The notes beneath the pieces are model-generated. The model had not been told where the DNA came from and searched no databases. It saw only the letters and a list, made by a program, of their open reading frames with translations. 64,000 nt of DNA from Syntrophaceae bacterium UBA2210 (GTDB taxonomy: Bacteria > Desulfobacterota > Syntrophia > Syntrophales > UBA2210), in the NCBI GenBank assembly GCA_002327865.1, contig DCUQ01000009.1:231026-295025 (forward strand), written 5' to 3'. The position numbers and the translations under genes were made by a program. This document shows, piece after piece, positions 45,508-54,004 of the stretch (positions are counted from its first letter, which is position 1; every line of letters starts with the position of its first letter).

Positions 45508-46145
45508 TTAAAGTGCGTTCGCCAATTCGGCCCAGAGTGCCGACGCCCTGTTCAGTGTTTCCGGCTGATCTTTGACGTTGCCCTTGCCGAACACCCCGAA
45601 CACGCTTAATTCGCCGATTATTTCATATCCCAGCGCTTCAAGAGGAAGGCGCATCGCTTCGAGGGTAAACCCCATGTCTTTTTTTTGTTTCCTGCTCGCA
45701 GACCGCCGCCAGAACCGCCTTGCGTCCCTGGCCGGCCAGCCGGCTCGACCAGCCTCTGGGATGGTTATTATCGAATATATACAGGCAATATAGCCGGTAG
45801 ATGAAGGCCTTCATCCACGCGGTAACGTTATAGTTGTGCGTGGGTGATATCAGCACCAGTCCCCGGGAACCGATAATGTTGGGATACAGAAGATTCATCC
45901 CGTCGTTGACGGCCGGCACAGATTGCATCTTTTCTGCATTTTTCACACCCGATACAAGGCTGAAACTGATAACCTGTCAGCCGCACTGCTTCGACGGCAA
46001 CACCGCTTCGCCCGGCTCCGTTCAGGATATGTTTCATAAGGACATCCGAATTCCCGCCTTTTCTCGGACTGGCACCGATACCGGTAATCCGGCGCTCCGG
46101 AAGATACGCGCCTGCTTTATCCTGGATTGAAACATTGCCTCTCAT
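45508..46145 (-). pseudogene. NADPH-dependent FMN reductase/iron-sulfur flavoprotein, two frameshifts
   Basis: Three reading frames in series encode one flavodoxin-like protein: RRITGIGASPRKGGNSDVLMKHIL to CIGCEKCRKDAICAG, then NDGMNLLYPNIIGSRGLVLISPTHNYNVTAWMKAFI, then MGFTLEAMRLPLEALGYEIIGE to the stop at 45508. The first shift is in GCCGGCCGTC near 45927, where one extra C breaks the frame. The second is in a run of eight A (minus strand) near 45679-45686, where seven A would restore it. AAAGGAG precedes the ATG at 46145. It is either a decayed gene or assembly error; the conserved protein sequence on both sides argues for a recent event. Confidence 0.8.
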
Positions 46146-46260
46146 CGACAACTCCTTTCACTACATATTGATAATCACGAGCCGTTTCAACACGGCAGCC
46201 CGTGACAGCAGCATCCGGGGAATTCCGATGTGTCGATTTACGTTGCTCAGCTTTTGCCCC

Positions 46261-47433
46261 TCATTCCCCCGCTCCGGTTAAGAGAGATTCCTGTACGATC
46301 TCGGCAAAATAGACGAGGTCTTTACCCAGACGTTTCCTTTTCGATGCGAAATCAAGGTTGAAGGCACAGAAGGGACAGGCCGTTACGACAGATTCCGTAT
46401 CCACCGTCTGCAATAGATCGCTCGCTATCTGCAAAGACAATTTCGGATAAACGGACCGTATCCCGCCCCCCGCTCCGCAACAGACGCCCTCTTCTCTGTT
46501 TTTTTCCATATCGTGTACCGACGCTCCGCACATCCGGAGAATTTCCCGCGGTTCTTCGATCAACCCTTCGCCCCTGGCCACCCGGCAGGGATCCTGGTAT
46601 GTCACCGTCCGCTCTATCTTTCTCAGGACATCGGGTTTTTCCTTCAACGCATCGTATATTATTTCAATCGCATGGTGCACTGTAAGCGGGATCTCACCGA
46701 GCAAATCAGGGTACAGATATTTGAAACATTTAAGGCATCCGGCACAGGGAACTATGATCTTCTTTATCCCCAGAGCCTTGAATCGATCCACATTCTTCTG
46801 AAAATATTCACGCGCGAGGTCTCTTTTCCCGGATTCATGTAGGTAAATACCGCAACATCCTTCATCCCGCAGTATCATAAAATCCACGCCGAGTTTCTTC
46901 AAAACGGTATACGTAGACGACGCCACATTTTTCACCAAGTATGAGGGAAGGCATCCCAGGTACAGGAGCGTATCGGACTCGTGTTCGGGAAATTCTTCCG
47001 GCAGCCAGTCCAGTCGCCGTTCAGGGTCGCCGCTGACAGCGTTTCCTTTCTCAAGTATCTCTTCTATTCGCTCGTTGTGTTTTTCCGACGGTGCCAGATC
47101 CCTCCGCACCAGCGCTTCTCTCGCGGCATGAACAATCTCCGTGACCTTGATATCGGAAGGGCAGACGTTCTCACACTGCATACACTTCGGGCAGTTATAG
47201 ATACTTTCCATCATGAGCGGGCTGATTTCTACCCCCTCCAACACCGCAACAGCCGTCTTAAGACGATGTATGGGAGAAAACAGCGCTTCCCCCGTAATGC
47301 GGTAAGTAGGGCAGGAATCCATACACAATCCACACTCCGTGCACGCCTGTGCCTGATCGGTCATTCTTCTAAAGGCATGTTTTCTTCGATCTTTTAACAC
47401 TCCCCTGCGTTCCTGCTTTGTTGTATCATTCAC
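46261..47433 (-). CDS. HdrD/GlpC-like (Fe-S)-binding oxidoreductase subunit
   Basis: A 390-residue cytoplasmic protein with two 4Fe-4S motifs, CTECGLCMDSCP near residue 31 and CPKCMQCENVCP near 81. Two CCG domains follow: GCCGIYLHESG/CAGCLKCFKYLYP and CCGAGGGIRS/CPFCAFNLDF. Such subunits carry electrons in heterodisulfide reductases, glycerol-3-phosphate or lactate dehydrogenases. The catalytic or FAD partner is not adjacent, so the substrate is open. GTG start with GGAG 7 nt upstream. Confidence 0.9.
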   Translation of the reverse strand: MNDTTKQERRGVLKDRRKHAFRRMTDQAQACTECGLCMDSCPTYRITGEALFSPIHRLKTAVAVLEGVEISPLMMESIYNCPKCMQCENVCPSDIKVTEIVHAAREALVRRDLAPSEKHNERIEEILEKGNAVSGDPERRLDWLPEEFPEHESDTLLYLGCLPSYLVKNVASSTYTVLKKLGVDFMILRDEGCCGIYLHESGKRDLAREYFQKNVDRFKALGIKKIIVPCAGCLKCFKYLYPDLLGEIPLTVHHAIEIIYDALKEKPDVLRKIERTVTYQDPCRVARGEGLIEEPREILRMCGASVHDMEKNREEGVCCGAGGGIRSVYPKLSLQIASDLLQTVDTESVVTACPFCAFNLDFASKRKRLGKDLVYFAEIVQESLLTGAGE

Positions 47434-47839
47434 GATGATTCTCCAAAGTTGTTACGTGCGGTAATAAACCGTTTTCAATTCTTCTTCCGGACTCTTGCGA
47501 AACGAAGCGGCATTTTCGACAATCAGAAAACAATATGTTTCATCACTACATCTGAAACACTGAAAGCGAAGCAAACTAATTTTACTGCCGATTTCCTACA
47601 TCTTTCCAAGCATCCTCAACCTGAGACTTTCCCAATCATCTCATCCTTCATTGTATCGAACATTCACCATAACACATACAGCGCACTTTTATGAAAAACT
47701 TTCCCCTCCTCTGTGCCGGCAAGTCTCGCCGAACGATACTTCTCCATCATCGAATTATATTCACGTGCATAAAATATGTGTGTTCTCAGGTATAGAACAG
47801 CAGATCGATAATGAGATCGAGGTCGCAATTCCGTTGTTT
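47434..47839. other. Intergenic region with no recognised gene
   Basis: About 400 AT-rich nt between two minus-strand genes. It should carry the promoter of the HdrD-like gene, but I see no strong promoter pair, hairpin or coding frame. Confidence 0.5.
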
Positions 47840-48283
47840 TTATAATTGCTGTGATACTATAATACACTTTGTTTCATCAAAACCCGCAATTATATATTCG
47901 TCAATATTCACCAGAATGAGGGCATTATCGGGGTTATTGACAAATTGCTCCAGTTGAGGATGCCTTTTAAGAAAAATGTCCCGGAGACCGCTTCTGCCAT
48001 CTGATGCTTCCCGGGCGGTACCAATGAGTGTTATCGCGATAGCGTCCGCAATATCGGAAAGCTGGTTGGTCCGATTGTCCAGCAGCAAGGCTACCCTCTC
48101 ATTCTCTCGAATATTCTGATACTTATGAGTTGTTCGTTCGGTAACGAAAACAAGAGATTTCCAATCGTCGGTTACGGCGAATGCGATAAGATTGCTATAC
48201 GGCTGGCCCGAGCCAACCGAATTAAGTACGGCGAAGTACTGGGTATCAAAAATCTTTTTTAACAATTGGTTATGCCGGATCAT
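47840..48283 (-). CDS. Pyridoxamine 5'-phosphate oxidase-like FMN-binding protein
   Basis: A 147-residue split-barrel protein starting at 48283 (MIRHNQLLKKIFDTQYFAVLNSVGSGQPYSNLIAFAV), with AGGGG upstream at 9 nt. The family pattern continues with LVFVTERTTHKYQNIRENERVALLLDNR and ALILVNIDEYIIAGFDET. It is a distant paralogue of the protein at 303-704. Flavin binding is likely; the substrate is unknown. Confidence 0.85.
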   Translation of the reverse strand: MIRHNQLLKKIFDTQYFAVLNSVGSGQPYSNLIAFAVTDDWKSLVFVTERTTHKYQNIRENERVALLLDNRTNQLSDIADAIAITLIGTAREASDGRSGLRDIFLKRHPQLEQFVNNPDNALILVNIDEYIIAGFDETKCIIVSQQL

Positions 48284-48917
48284 TTCATATAGCCCCTCTT
48301 TCGTCTTTTTGGCACATATCTTACGGCAAATCATAGCGGCACTCAAGCTCAAGGTTTTGGCAGGATCGAACATGGCCACGCATCGCATACCGGCGCACGA
48401 AACCCCGAAGAGAAATCGCCATGTAAGGGGGCAGCAAATGCTATTTCCCTATACTTCCAGTCGTCTGCCTTGGTAAGCAAGGATAAACTTCTTTGATATT
48501 TTGAGGAAAAAGGGATGGCAGGGGAGAAGATTAAACTAGCTTTGGGAAAAGGGTGTTTCTTCCGGTGAGTGTTTGTTGGAAGTGAAGGAAAACTTCGAGG
48601 TAAATTTGCTTCTATAACGATTGAATGCACCTACAAGTCCTCAAGCTTATTCTGAGATAAAATCGAGTGTTACCACTTGAAAGTCTTACAGCAATATTCC
48701 TTGACAAGATACCATAATGGAGTTAGTAGGTTAGTGTATCCTTGATCCTTAATGTTTCATGTTTGTTTTCGAACAGCTATAATTGTGGAGAAGATTATGG
48801 TCTGATTATCAAAAGCTCTGTTTCTTAAAATTAAGAAATAGAGCTTTTGTTTTTTGAGATGACGAAATATTCAAATACGGGTTATCGAAGTCAGATTATG
48901 GAAAGGGAGGGCTGAAT
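48284..48917. other. Long intergenic region upstream of VCBS gene, with a promoter-like site and a terminator
   Basis: About 630 nt. The right half holds a plus-strand TTGACA at about 48701 with a loose -10, a TATAAT near 48780, and then a strong intrinsic terminator at 48811-48855. These together look like a short RNA or a regulated leader ahead of the VCBS gene. The left half shows no coding frame I can support. Confidence 0.5.
48811..48855 (+). terminator. Intrinsic terminator 60 nt before the VCBS gene
   Basis: AAAGCTCT ... AGAGCTTT arms with an inner TTTCTTAA / TTAAGAAA extension give a long stem with a small loop, followed by TGTTTTTT. No plus-strand gene lies upstream for over 3 kb, so it must end a small RNA or attenuate transcription into the VCBS gene. 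Confidence 0.75.
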
Positions 48918-50072
48918 ATGAGTGCAAAACGAAGCGCGATTGTCCTGTTGTTTTTCTGCGGGATCATGTTCTCAGCGATGGTAGCACAAGCTGAAGACGG
49001 TGTAAGTTTTCGAGCAGCAGCAGCTTTTGATACAGGGAGCTGTCCGAGATCCGTGGCCGTCTGTGACCTCAACGGCGATGGATACGAAGATCTGATTGTG
49101 GCGAACTATTGTGCCGATACCGTCTCCATCCTTCTGGGAAACGGTGACGGAACCTTTCAGACGAAGTTCGATTACGGCACGGGAGATGGACCGGACTTCG
49201 TGGCCATCGGTGATTTTAACAGCGATGGTGACGAAGACCTGGTTGTGGCGAACTCTGCCGGTACTGTCTCCATCCTTCTGGGAAACGGTGACGGAACCTT
49301 TGCTGCCAAGGTCGATTACGGCACGGGATCTGGACCGTGGTCCGTGGCCGTCGGTGATTTTAACGGCGATGGTGACGAAGATCTGGCCGTGACGAACTTC
49401 TCGTCCGATACCGTCTCCATTCTTCTGGGAAACGGCGACGGAACCTTCGCTGCCAAGGTCGATTACGGCACGGGAGACGGGGCATACAGCGTGGCCATCG
49501 GTGACTTGGACGTCGATGGGGACGAAGATCTGGTTGTGGCGAACTATAGTGCCGATACCGTCTCCATCCTTCTGGGAAACGGCGACGGCACCGTTCAGAC
49601 GAAGGTCGATTACGGCACGGGAGATGGACCGCACTCCGTGGCCGTCGGTGATCTTAACGGCGATGGTGACGAAGATCTGGCCGTAGGGAACGCCACAGAC
49701 GATACCGTCTCCATTCTTCTGGGGAATGGCGACGGCACCGTTCAGACGAAGGTCGATTACGGCACGGGAGATGAGCCACACTCGGTGGCCGTCGGTGATC
49801 TTAACGGCGATGGTGACGAAGATCTGGCCGTGGCGAATAATTCGTCCGATAACGTCTCCATTCTTCTGGGAAACGGCGACGGCACCTTTCAGACGAAGGT
49901 CGATTACGGCACGGGAAACGCTCCGAGGTCCGTGGCCGTCGGTGATCTTAACGGCGATGGATACGAAGATCTGATTGTGGCGAACGATTCCGACAATACC
50001 GTCTCCATTCTCATAAACACCACGGATTCAGATGACTCAAGTGGGTGCTTTATTACTGCAGGCGCTCATTGA
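48918..50072 (+). CDS. Secreted VCBS/FG-GAP seven-repeat protein with CFI-box-like C terminus
   Basis: A 384-residue precursor: signal peptide (about 1-26, ending AQA), then seven repeats of about 49 residues, each with SVAVGDLNGDGDEDLxVAN and VSILLGNGDGTF. The DxNxDGxxD loop in each repeat is a calcium-binding type, and seven repeats suit a beta-propeller. The last residues, SSGCFITAGAH, resemble the C-terminal CFI-box tag (GCFIATAA) of delta-proteobacterial surface proteins but stop early. GGGAGG precedes the ATG. The role (adhesion or surface interaction) is inferred from the fold. Confidence 0.88.
   Translation: MSAKRSAIVLLFFCGIMFSAMVAQAEDGVSFRAAAAFDTGSCPRSVAVCDLNGDGYEDLIVANYCADTVSILLGNGDGTFQTKFDYGTGDGPDFVAIGDFNSDGDEDLVVANSAGTVSILLGNGDGTFAAKVDYGTGSGPWSVAVGDFNGDGDEDLAVTNFSSDTVSILLGNGDGTFAAKVDYGTGDGAYSVAIGDLDVDGDEDLVVANYSADTVSILLGNGDGTVQTKVDYGTGDGPHSVAVGDLNGDGDEDLAVGNATDDTVSILLGNGDGTVQTKVDYGTGDEPHSVAVGDLNGDGDEDLAVANNSSDNVSILLGNGDGTFQTKVDYGTGNAPRSVAVGDLNGDGYEDLIVANDSDNTVSILINTTDSDDSSGCFITAGAH
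49029..50020 (+). repeat. Seven tandem 141-147-nt coding repeats in the VCBS gene
   Basis: Units begin at 49029, 49170, 49314, 49461, 49608, 49755 and 49902 (the GAT of DYGTG). Units 4-7 are nearly identical at the DNA level, including silent positions, which points to recent expansion or gene conversion. Recombination between units could change repeat number. Confidence 0.85.
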
Positions 50073-50094
50073 CACGTAATGTCCGAATGGGCTT

Positions 50095-50123
50095 GAATTC
50101 GGGGGACGGGGAATTCGGGGGAC
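50095..50123. repeat. Short direct repeat with RAYT/REP-like motif
   Basis: GAATTCGGGGGAC occurs twice, 16 nt apart (50095-50107 and 50111-50123), followed by ACAATACTTAATT. This GGGGACAC-x-ATACTTAATT motif is familiar from the flanks of REP-associated (Y1/IS200-type) transposase genes in this group. No transposase is present, so it is probably a relic. It starts 23 nt after the VCBS stop. Confidence 0.5.
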
Positions 50124-50267
50124 ACAATACTTAATTATTGACAAGTAAATACCGGGATCAAAATTGCCACTGGCTCTTGTTGCTGATTGCCAATTGTTAT
50201 CTACAACAAACCCATTCAAGTTCTATTTGCTTCAGGAAGAAAGGGCGTTGCTTCCATTCATCGACAA

Positions 50268-50304
50268 GGGGGTTGATAAAGATTATCAACCCCCTTTGAT
50301 TTTT
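50268..50304 (+). terminator. Strong hairpin between VCBS gene and tRNA-Arg, probably bidirectional
   Basis: Perfect 12-bp stem GGGGGTTGATAA / TTATCAACCCCC with an AGA loop (50268-50294), then TTTGATTTTT on the plus strand. It can end the VCBS transcript. On the minus strand it follows tRNA-Arg directly, but the T-run there is short. Confidence 0.75.
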
Positions 50305-50305
50305 A

Positions 50306-50382
50306 TGGAGGGCGATGTGGGATTCGAACCCACGACCTTTGGCTCCGGAGGCCAGCGCTCTATCCTGCTGAGCTAATCGCCC
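50306..50382 (-). tRNA. tRNA-Arg(CCG)
   Basis: A 77-nt cloverleaf with encoded CCA. Acceptor GGGCGAT pairs with ATCGCCC; the D arm contains AGCTCAGCAGGATAGAGC, and the T arm GTGGGTTCGAATCCCAC. The anticodon loop CTCCGGA gives CCG. It reads CGG codons. The outermost anticodon-stem pair is C-A, a small irregularity. Confidence 0.94.
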
Positions 50383-50398
50383 TGACTAAGAACACCGC

Positions 50399-50427
50399 AC
50401 ACTATTTCAATACGGTATTATTTTCAA
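50399..50427 (-). promoter_or_regulatory. Candidate tRNA-Arg promoter
   Basis: Minus-strand TTGAAA (50427-50422), 17-nt spacer, TAGTGT (50404-50399), ending 17 nt before the tRNA 5' end. It lies in the gap just after the metF stop. Confidence 0.4.
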
Positions 50428-50428
50428 A

Positions 50429-51295
50429 TTATTTTTTAAAAAGTTCCCGCACAATGCGCATAACGTGCCGGCTCCTGTTCATACTGTAGAAATGCAGACC
50501 CGACGTGTTATTTTCCAAAAGATCTTCACTCTGGCGGATGGCATGCTCTATTCCGTATTTTTCGACCTCTTCGCTTTTGCCGCTTACCCGGGTCAATCTG
50601 TCGTACAGCCGGGGTGGTATTTTAGCCCCACAGAGCGAAGCGATGCGGGATATCTGTCTGTAGTTGAAAAGCGGGAAGATACCAGGGATTATGGGAACGC
50701 GTATCTTCGCCGATACCGCCTTGTCGCGAAACCTGTAGAAGTCCTCGTTGTCGAAAAACATCTGGGTTATGATAAAATCCGCACCCGCGTCGACCTTCTT
50801 TTTAAGGTTGATGATATCGTGTTCCATATCAGGCGCTTCCGGATGTATTTCCGGGTAGCCCGCGACCCCTATGGAGAAACCACCGTTCAGTCTGATAAAT
50901 TCCACCAGTTCACTGGCATATCCAAACCCGCCTTCGGTCTTGACGAAAGGTCCGTTTCCCTTTGGAGGGTCTCCCCTCAAGGCAAGGATATTTTCGATAC
51001 CCGCCGCTTTCAGATTGTTCAGCTCTTCAATTATATCCGCCCTGGTTGCCTGCACACATGTCAGGTGCGCCAGCGCCTCTTTCCCGAAATCATTCCTGAT
51101 TTTCGAGGCAATTTCGACGGTTTTTTCCCGCGTGCTGCCCCCCGCTCCGTAGGTGACGGAAAAAAAATCGGGATCCAACTGCGCAAGCTCACCGATCACC
51201 TGGTACAGTTCCGTTATACTTCCGTCACGCGACGGCGGAAAGACCTCGAACGAGAAAGCTGTTTTGTTTTCTTCGAATATGTGTTTTATCTTCAT
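50429..51295 (-). CDS. metF: Methylenetetrahydrofolate reductase
   Basis: Reduces 5,10-methylene-THF to 5-methyl-THF for methionine synthesis or the Wood-Ljungdahl methyl branch. The 288-residue TIM barrel shows SFEVFPPSRDG, VTYGAGGSTREKTVEIA, LALRGDPPK and GADFIITQMFFDNEDFYRF. The start at 51295 (MKIKHIFEENKTAFSFE) fits the family; the frame continues to 51331. It diverges from the amidase gene. No MetV or Hdr partner is adjacent, so the stand-alone NADH-type enzyme is likely. Confidence 0.97.
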   Translation of the reverse strand: MKIKHIFEENKTAFSFEVFPPSRDGSITELYQVIGELAQLDPDFFSVTYGAGGSTREKTVEIASKIRNDFGKEALAHLTCVQATRADIIEELNNLKAAGIENILALRGDPPKGNGPFVKTEGGFGYASELVEFIRLNGGFSIGVAGYPEIHPEAPDMEHDIINLKKKVDAGADFIITQMFFDNEDFYRFRDKAVSAKIRVPIIPGIFPLFNYRQISRIASLCGAKIPPRLYDRLTRVSGKSEEVEKYGIEHAIRQSEDLLENNTSGLHFYSMNRSRHVMRIVRELFKK

Positions 51296-51450
51296 AGACC
51301 GTTCCTGCATTTGCTCGCGTATAAATGTCATTTGAGTGTATTGTTGTCAACTCTTTTTCTAAACAGAGATCCGGACAGGGTTGTAAACAAGAAATAAAAC
51401 TGCTAGACTCACTTCCCATAAAATCAAAAACTCATCAACAAAAGAGATTA

Positions 51451-53121
51451 ATGAAAAGAATACTCCGTATTGTTGTTCCCTTAATCCTGCTGCTGGTAGC
51501 CGTTTTCTACACCGAGGCATTCGGTTCGGTGGCGATACTCAATGTCAGACAATGGACGGCGTCGGACCACACGCGGGTTGTTCTGGACGCGAGCGGCGAA
51601 GCATCGTACACGGTCACACGTGAGGATCAAAAAATCCGGCTTACCGTGGAGGGCGCGTTTCTGCCAGCCGATATTCCCCATACATACGATATCGATCAAC
51701 CCGCTGTTAAGAAAGTTACGCTGGTTTCGCTGCCGGAACGGGGGGTCGGGGTAGAGTTACAGGTAGCCGACAATGCCGAGATGAAGATATTCAAGCTAGA
51801 TAAAATATTAAGCAAACCGTACCGTATCGTTATCGATGTCATGCTCCCGGACGTGGAGAAACAGGAAAGCGATGAAAGAAAGAGGGTCAAGGTACAGGAG
51901 CGGGAAACAAAGGTCGTGGTTATCGATCCCGGGCATGGAGGGGAAGATCCCGGAGCCGTGGGGCGCAGAGGAACATTTGAAAAGGATGTTGTTCTCCGTA
52001 TAGCAAAGCAGTTGCAACGGATTCTGCAGAAGAGAGGTTACCAGGCCTTTCTTACGAGAAAGGGAGATTATTACATATCCCTGAGAAACAGGGGAAAGAT
52101 AGCCCGGGAGTACGGTGCCGATATTTTTATCAGTATCCATGCCGATGCCTGCAGAAGCAGAGGTGTCCACGGGTCGTCCGTATATTGTCTCTCAACGGGA
52201 GGAGCCAGCAGCGAGGCGGCAAAATTGCTCGCGCAGAGTGAGAACCTTTCGGATATAATCGGTGGTTCGGAGAATGGATACAACAACGGAGAATCCGATC
52301 CAATAACCCTCAATATGCTGCAGACGGAGACCATAAACCGTTCCCGGGCTTTCGGAAACATTGCACTGAAAAAGATTAAGCAGGCAAATCATTTGAAATT
52401 TTCGAAGGTTCAAAAAGCGCCTTTCGAAGTTCTCAAACTTCCCGACATCACTTCCCTGCTGATAGAAACCGCTTTCATATCCAATCCGAGAGAGGAGATC
52501 ATGCTCCGGAATCCGGCATGCCAGACCGATATAGCCTGGGCTATAGCCTACGCCGTCGACGAGTTCATTCCCCTTCCCTACGCTGCGGACAGAAGCTGGT
52601 GTAAAGAGGTCCTCAGCCCGGAAGCAGCTCATCCTTCCGGCGAAACAACGTACATCACATACGTGGTACAGAAAGGCGACATACTGGACCGGATCGCCCA
52701 ACAGAACGGGATAACAACTAAAGAGCTCATGGCGATCAATAACCTTAGATCGAAAAACAGGATCTATGTCGGCCAGAAGCTCAAGTTGCGCTCCGAGCCA
52801 CCGGCGGCAGTAAAGCCGTCGGTATACGTTGTAAAACGGGGCGATGTACTGGACCGGATCGCCCAACAGAACGGGATAACAACGAAAGAGCTCATGGCGA
52901 TCAATAACCTGAGATCGAAAAACAGGATCTACGTCGGGCAGAAATTGAAAATATCTTCCGGGGACCTTGTACCGCTGATATATGTCGTGAAGCGAGGGGA
53001 TAATCTGGAAAGTATAGCCGAAATACACGGCACCACAATAAGAGCCCTGATGAAGGTTAACCGGTTAAGATCCAGGAACAGGATTTACGTCGGGCAGAAG
53101 CTGAAGATACCATATGTATAG
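51451..53121 (+). CDS. N-acetylmuramoyl-L-alanine amidase with AMIN and three LysM domains
   Basis: A 556-residue secreted peptidoglycan hydrolase. Signal peptide (1-25), AMIN domain (about 28-115), Amidase_3 domain (about 145-370) with zinc-site VVIDPGHGGEDPGA, EKDVV, FISIHADA and the catalytic ETAFISNPRE, then three LysM modules (about 400-450, 455-505, 505-555). The start at 51451 has an AGAG site and a proper signal peptide; the open frame to 51325 overlaps metF. It would cleave stem peptides at division, targeted by AMIN and LysM. Confidence 0.94.
   Translation: MKRILRIVVPLILLLVAVFYTEAFGSVAILNVRQWTASDHTRVVLDASGEASYTVTREDQKIRLTVEGAFLPADIPHTYDIDQPAVKKVTLVSLPERGVGVELQVADNAEMKIFKLDKILSKPYRIVIDVMLPDVEKQESDERKRVKVQERETKVVVIDPGHGGEDPGAVGRRGTFEKDVVLRIAKQLQRILQKRGYQAFLTRKGDYYISLRNRGKIAREYGADIFISIHADACRSRGVHGSSVYCLSTGGASSEAAKLLAQSENLSDIIGGSENGYNNGESDPITLNMLQTETINRSRAFGNIALKKIKQANHLKFSKVQKAPFEVLKLPDITSLLIETAFISNPREEIMLRNPACQTDIAWAIAYAVDEFIPLPYAADRSWCKEVLSPEAAHPSGETTYITYVVQKGDILDRIAQQNGITTKELMAINNLRSKNRIYVGQKLKLRSEPPAAVKPSVYVVKRGDVLDRIAQQNGITTKELMAINNLRSKNRIYVGQKLKISSGDLVPLIYVVKRGDNLESIAEIHGTTIRALMKVNRLRSRNRIYVGQKLKIPYV
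52678..52950 (+). repeat. Near-identical duplicated LysM modules in the amidase gene
   Basis: Two 108-nt segments (52678-52785 and 52843-52950, 165 nt apart) differ at only a few, mostly third-codon, positions and encode the same peptide, while the third LysM (about 52980-53115) is clearly diverged. This is a recent internal duplication. Confidence 0.85.
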
Positions 53122-53213
53122 ATAATGCTCTTTACGGCACATTCGCCGAAGCCGGGCTGTACGGACGGACGAGGCGGAATAGCGGCATGCCGGGCAAGAA
53201 GCGGAGGAATGGT

Positions 53214-53978
53214 ATGAAGACAGTCGATTTTTCTCTGGATGGAAAAGTTGCCTTGGTAACAGGGGCAAGCAGGGGTATCGGTGAGGCGATCGCTACAACA
53301 CTGGCGGAATACGGCGCGCAGGTTGTTCTTGTAAGCAGAAAACCGGATGCGCTCAAGCATGTTGCGGAAAAAATCGAAAATGCCGGCGGTGCCGCCCTGC
53401 CGATAGCCTGTCACATGGGAAAGCCCGACCAGATGGGTGAACTTTTTAAAACGATAAAGGAAAATTGCGGCAGGCTGGATATCCTAGTCAATAACGCCGC
53501 TACCAACCCTTACTTCGGTGACATGCTGAGTGCCGACGAGGGTGTGTGGAACAAGACCAATGATGTCAATCTCAAGGGACCTTTCTTCATGATACAGCAC
53601 GCCGCCAGGATGATGATTGAGACCGGGGGAGGGTCCATAGTAAACGTGGCATCGGTGAACGGTGTCAGCCCCGCGCTCTTTCAGGGCATCTACTCCATTA
53701 CGAAGGCGGGATTAATCAGCATGACCAAGGCGTACGCCCAGGAACTCGCCGGAGTCAATATTCGAGTAAACGCGCTTCTTCCGGGGCTTACTGAAACCAA
53801 ATTCTCTGCGGCGCTGTTTTCAAACGAAGATATATATAAATACGCCATCGGCAAGATACCCATGAACCGGCACGCACAACCCATGGAGATGGCGGGAGCG
53901 GTACTGTATCTCGTATCGGATGCCGCATCCTTTACCACGGGAGCATGCATCGCGTGTGACGGCGGCATGCTTATCTAA
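53214..53978 (+). CDS. Short-chain dehydrogenase/reductase
   Basis: A 254-residue classical SDR: NAD(P)-binding TGASRGIGEAIA, NNAATN, the catalytic Ser in NVASVNG, and YSITKAG with the Tyr-x3-Lys pair, plus the C-terminal ACIACDGGML. The start at 53214 has GGAGG 6 nt upstream. The closest recognisable group is 3-oxoacyl-ACP reductase/glucose dehydrogenase-like, but the substrate cannot be assigned. It precedes a SpoU methyltransferase by 26 nt. Confidence 0.92.
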   Translation: MKTVDFSLDGKVALVTGASRGIGEAIATTLAEYGAQVVLVSRKPDALKHVAEKIENAGGAALPIACHMGKPDQMGELFKTIKENCGRLDILVNNAATNPYFGDMLSADEGVWNKTNDVNLKGPFFMIQHAARMMIETGGGSIVNVASVNGVSPALFQGIYSITKAGLISMTKAYAQELAGVNIRVNALLPGLTETKFSAALFSNEDIYKYAIGKIPMNRHAQPMEMAGAVLYLVSDAASFTTGACIACDGGMLI

Positions 53979-54004
53979 ATGTCATCGAATGTAGAGGTTG
54001 TGCA

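Noticed and set aside
49029..50020. Tandem repeats as a CRISPR array
   Set aside because: Repeats are 141-147 nt, contiguous, in frame and encode VCBS units; there are no spacers or cas genes.
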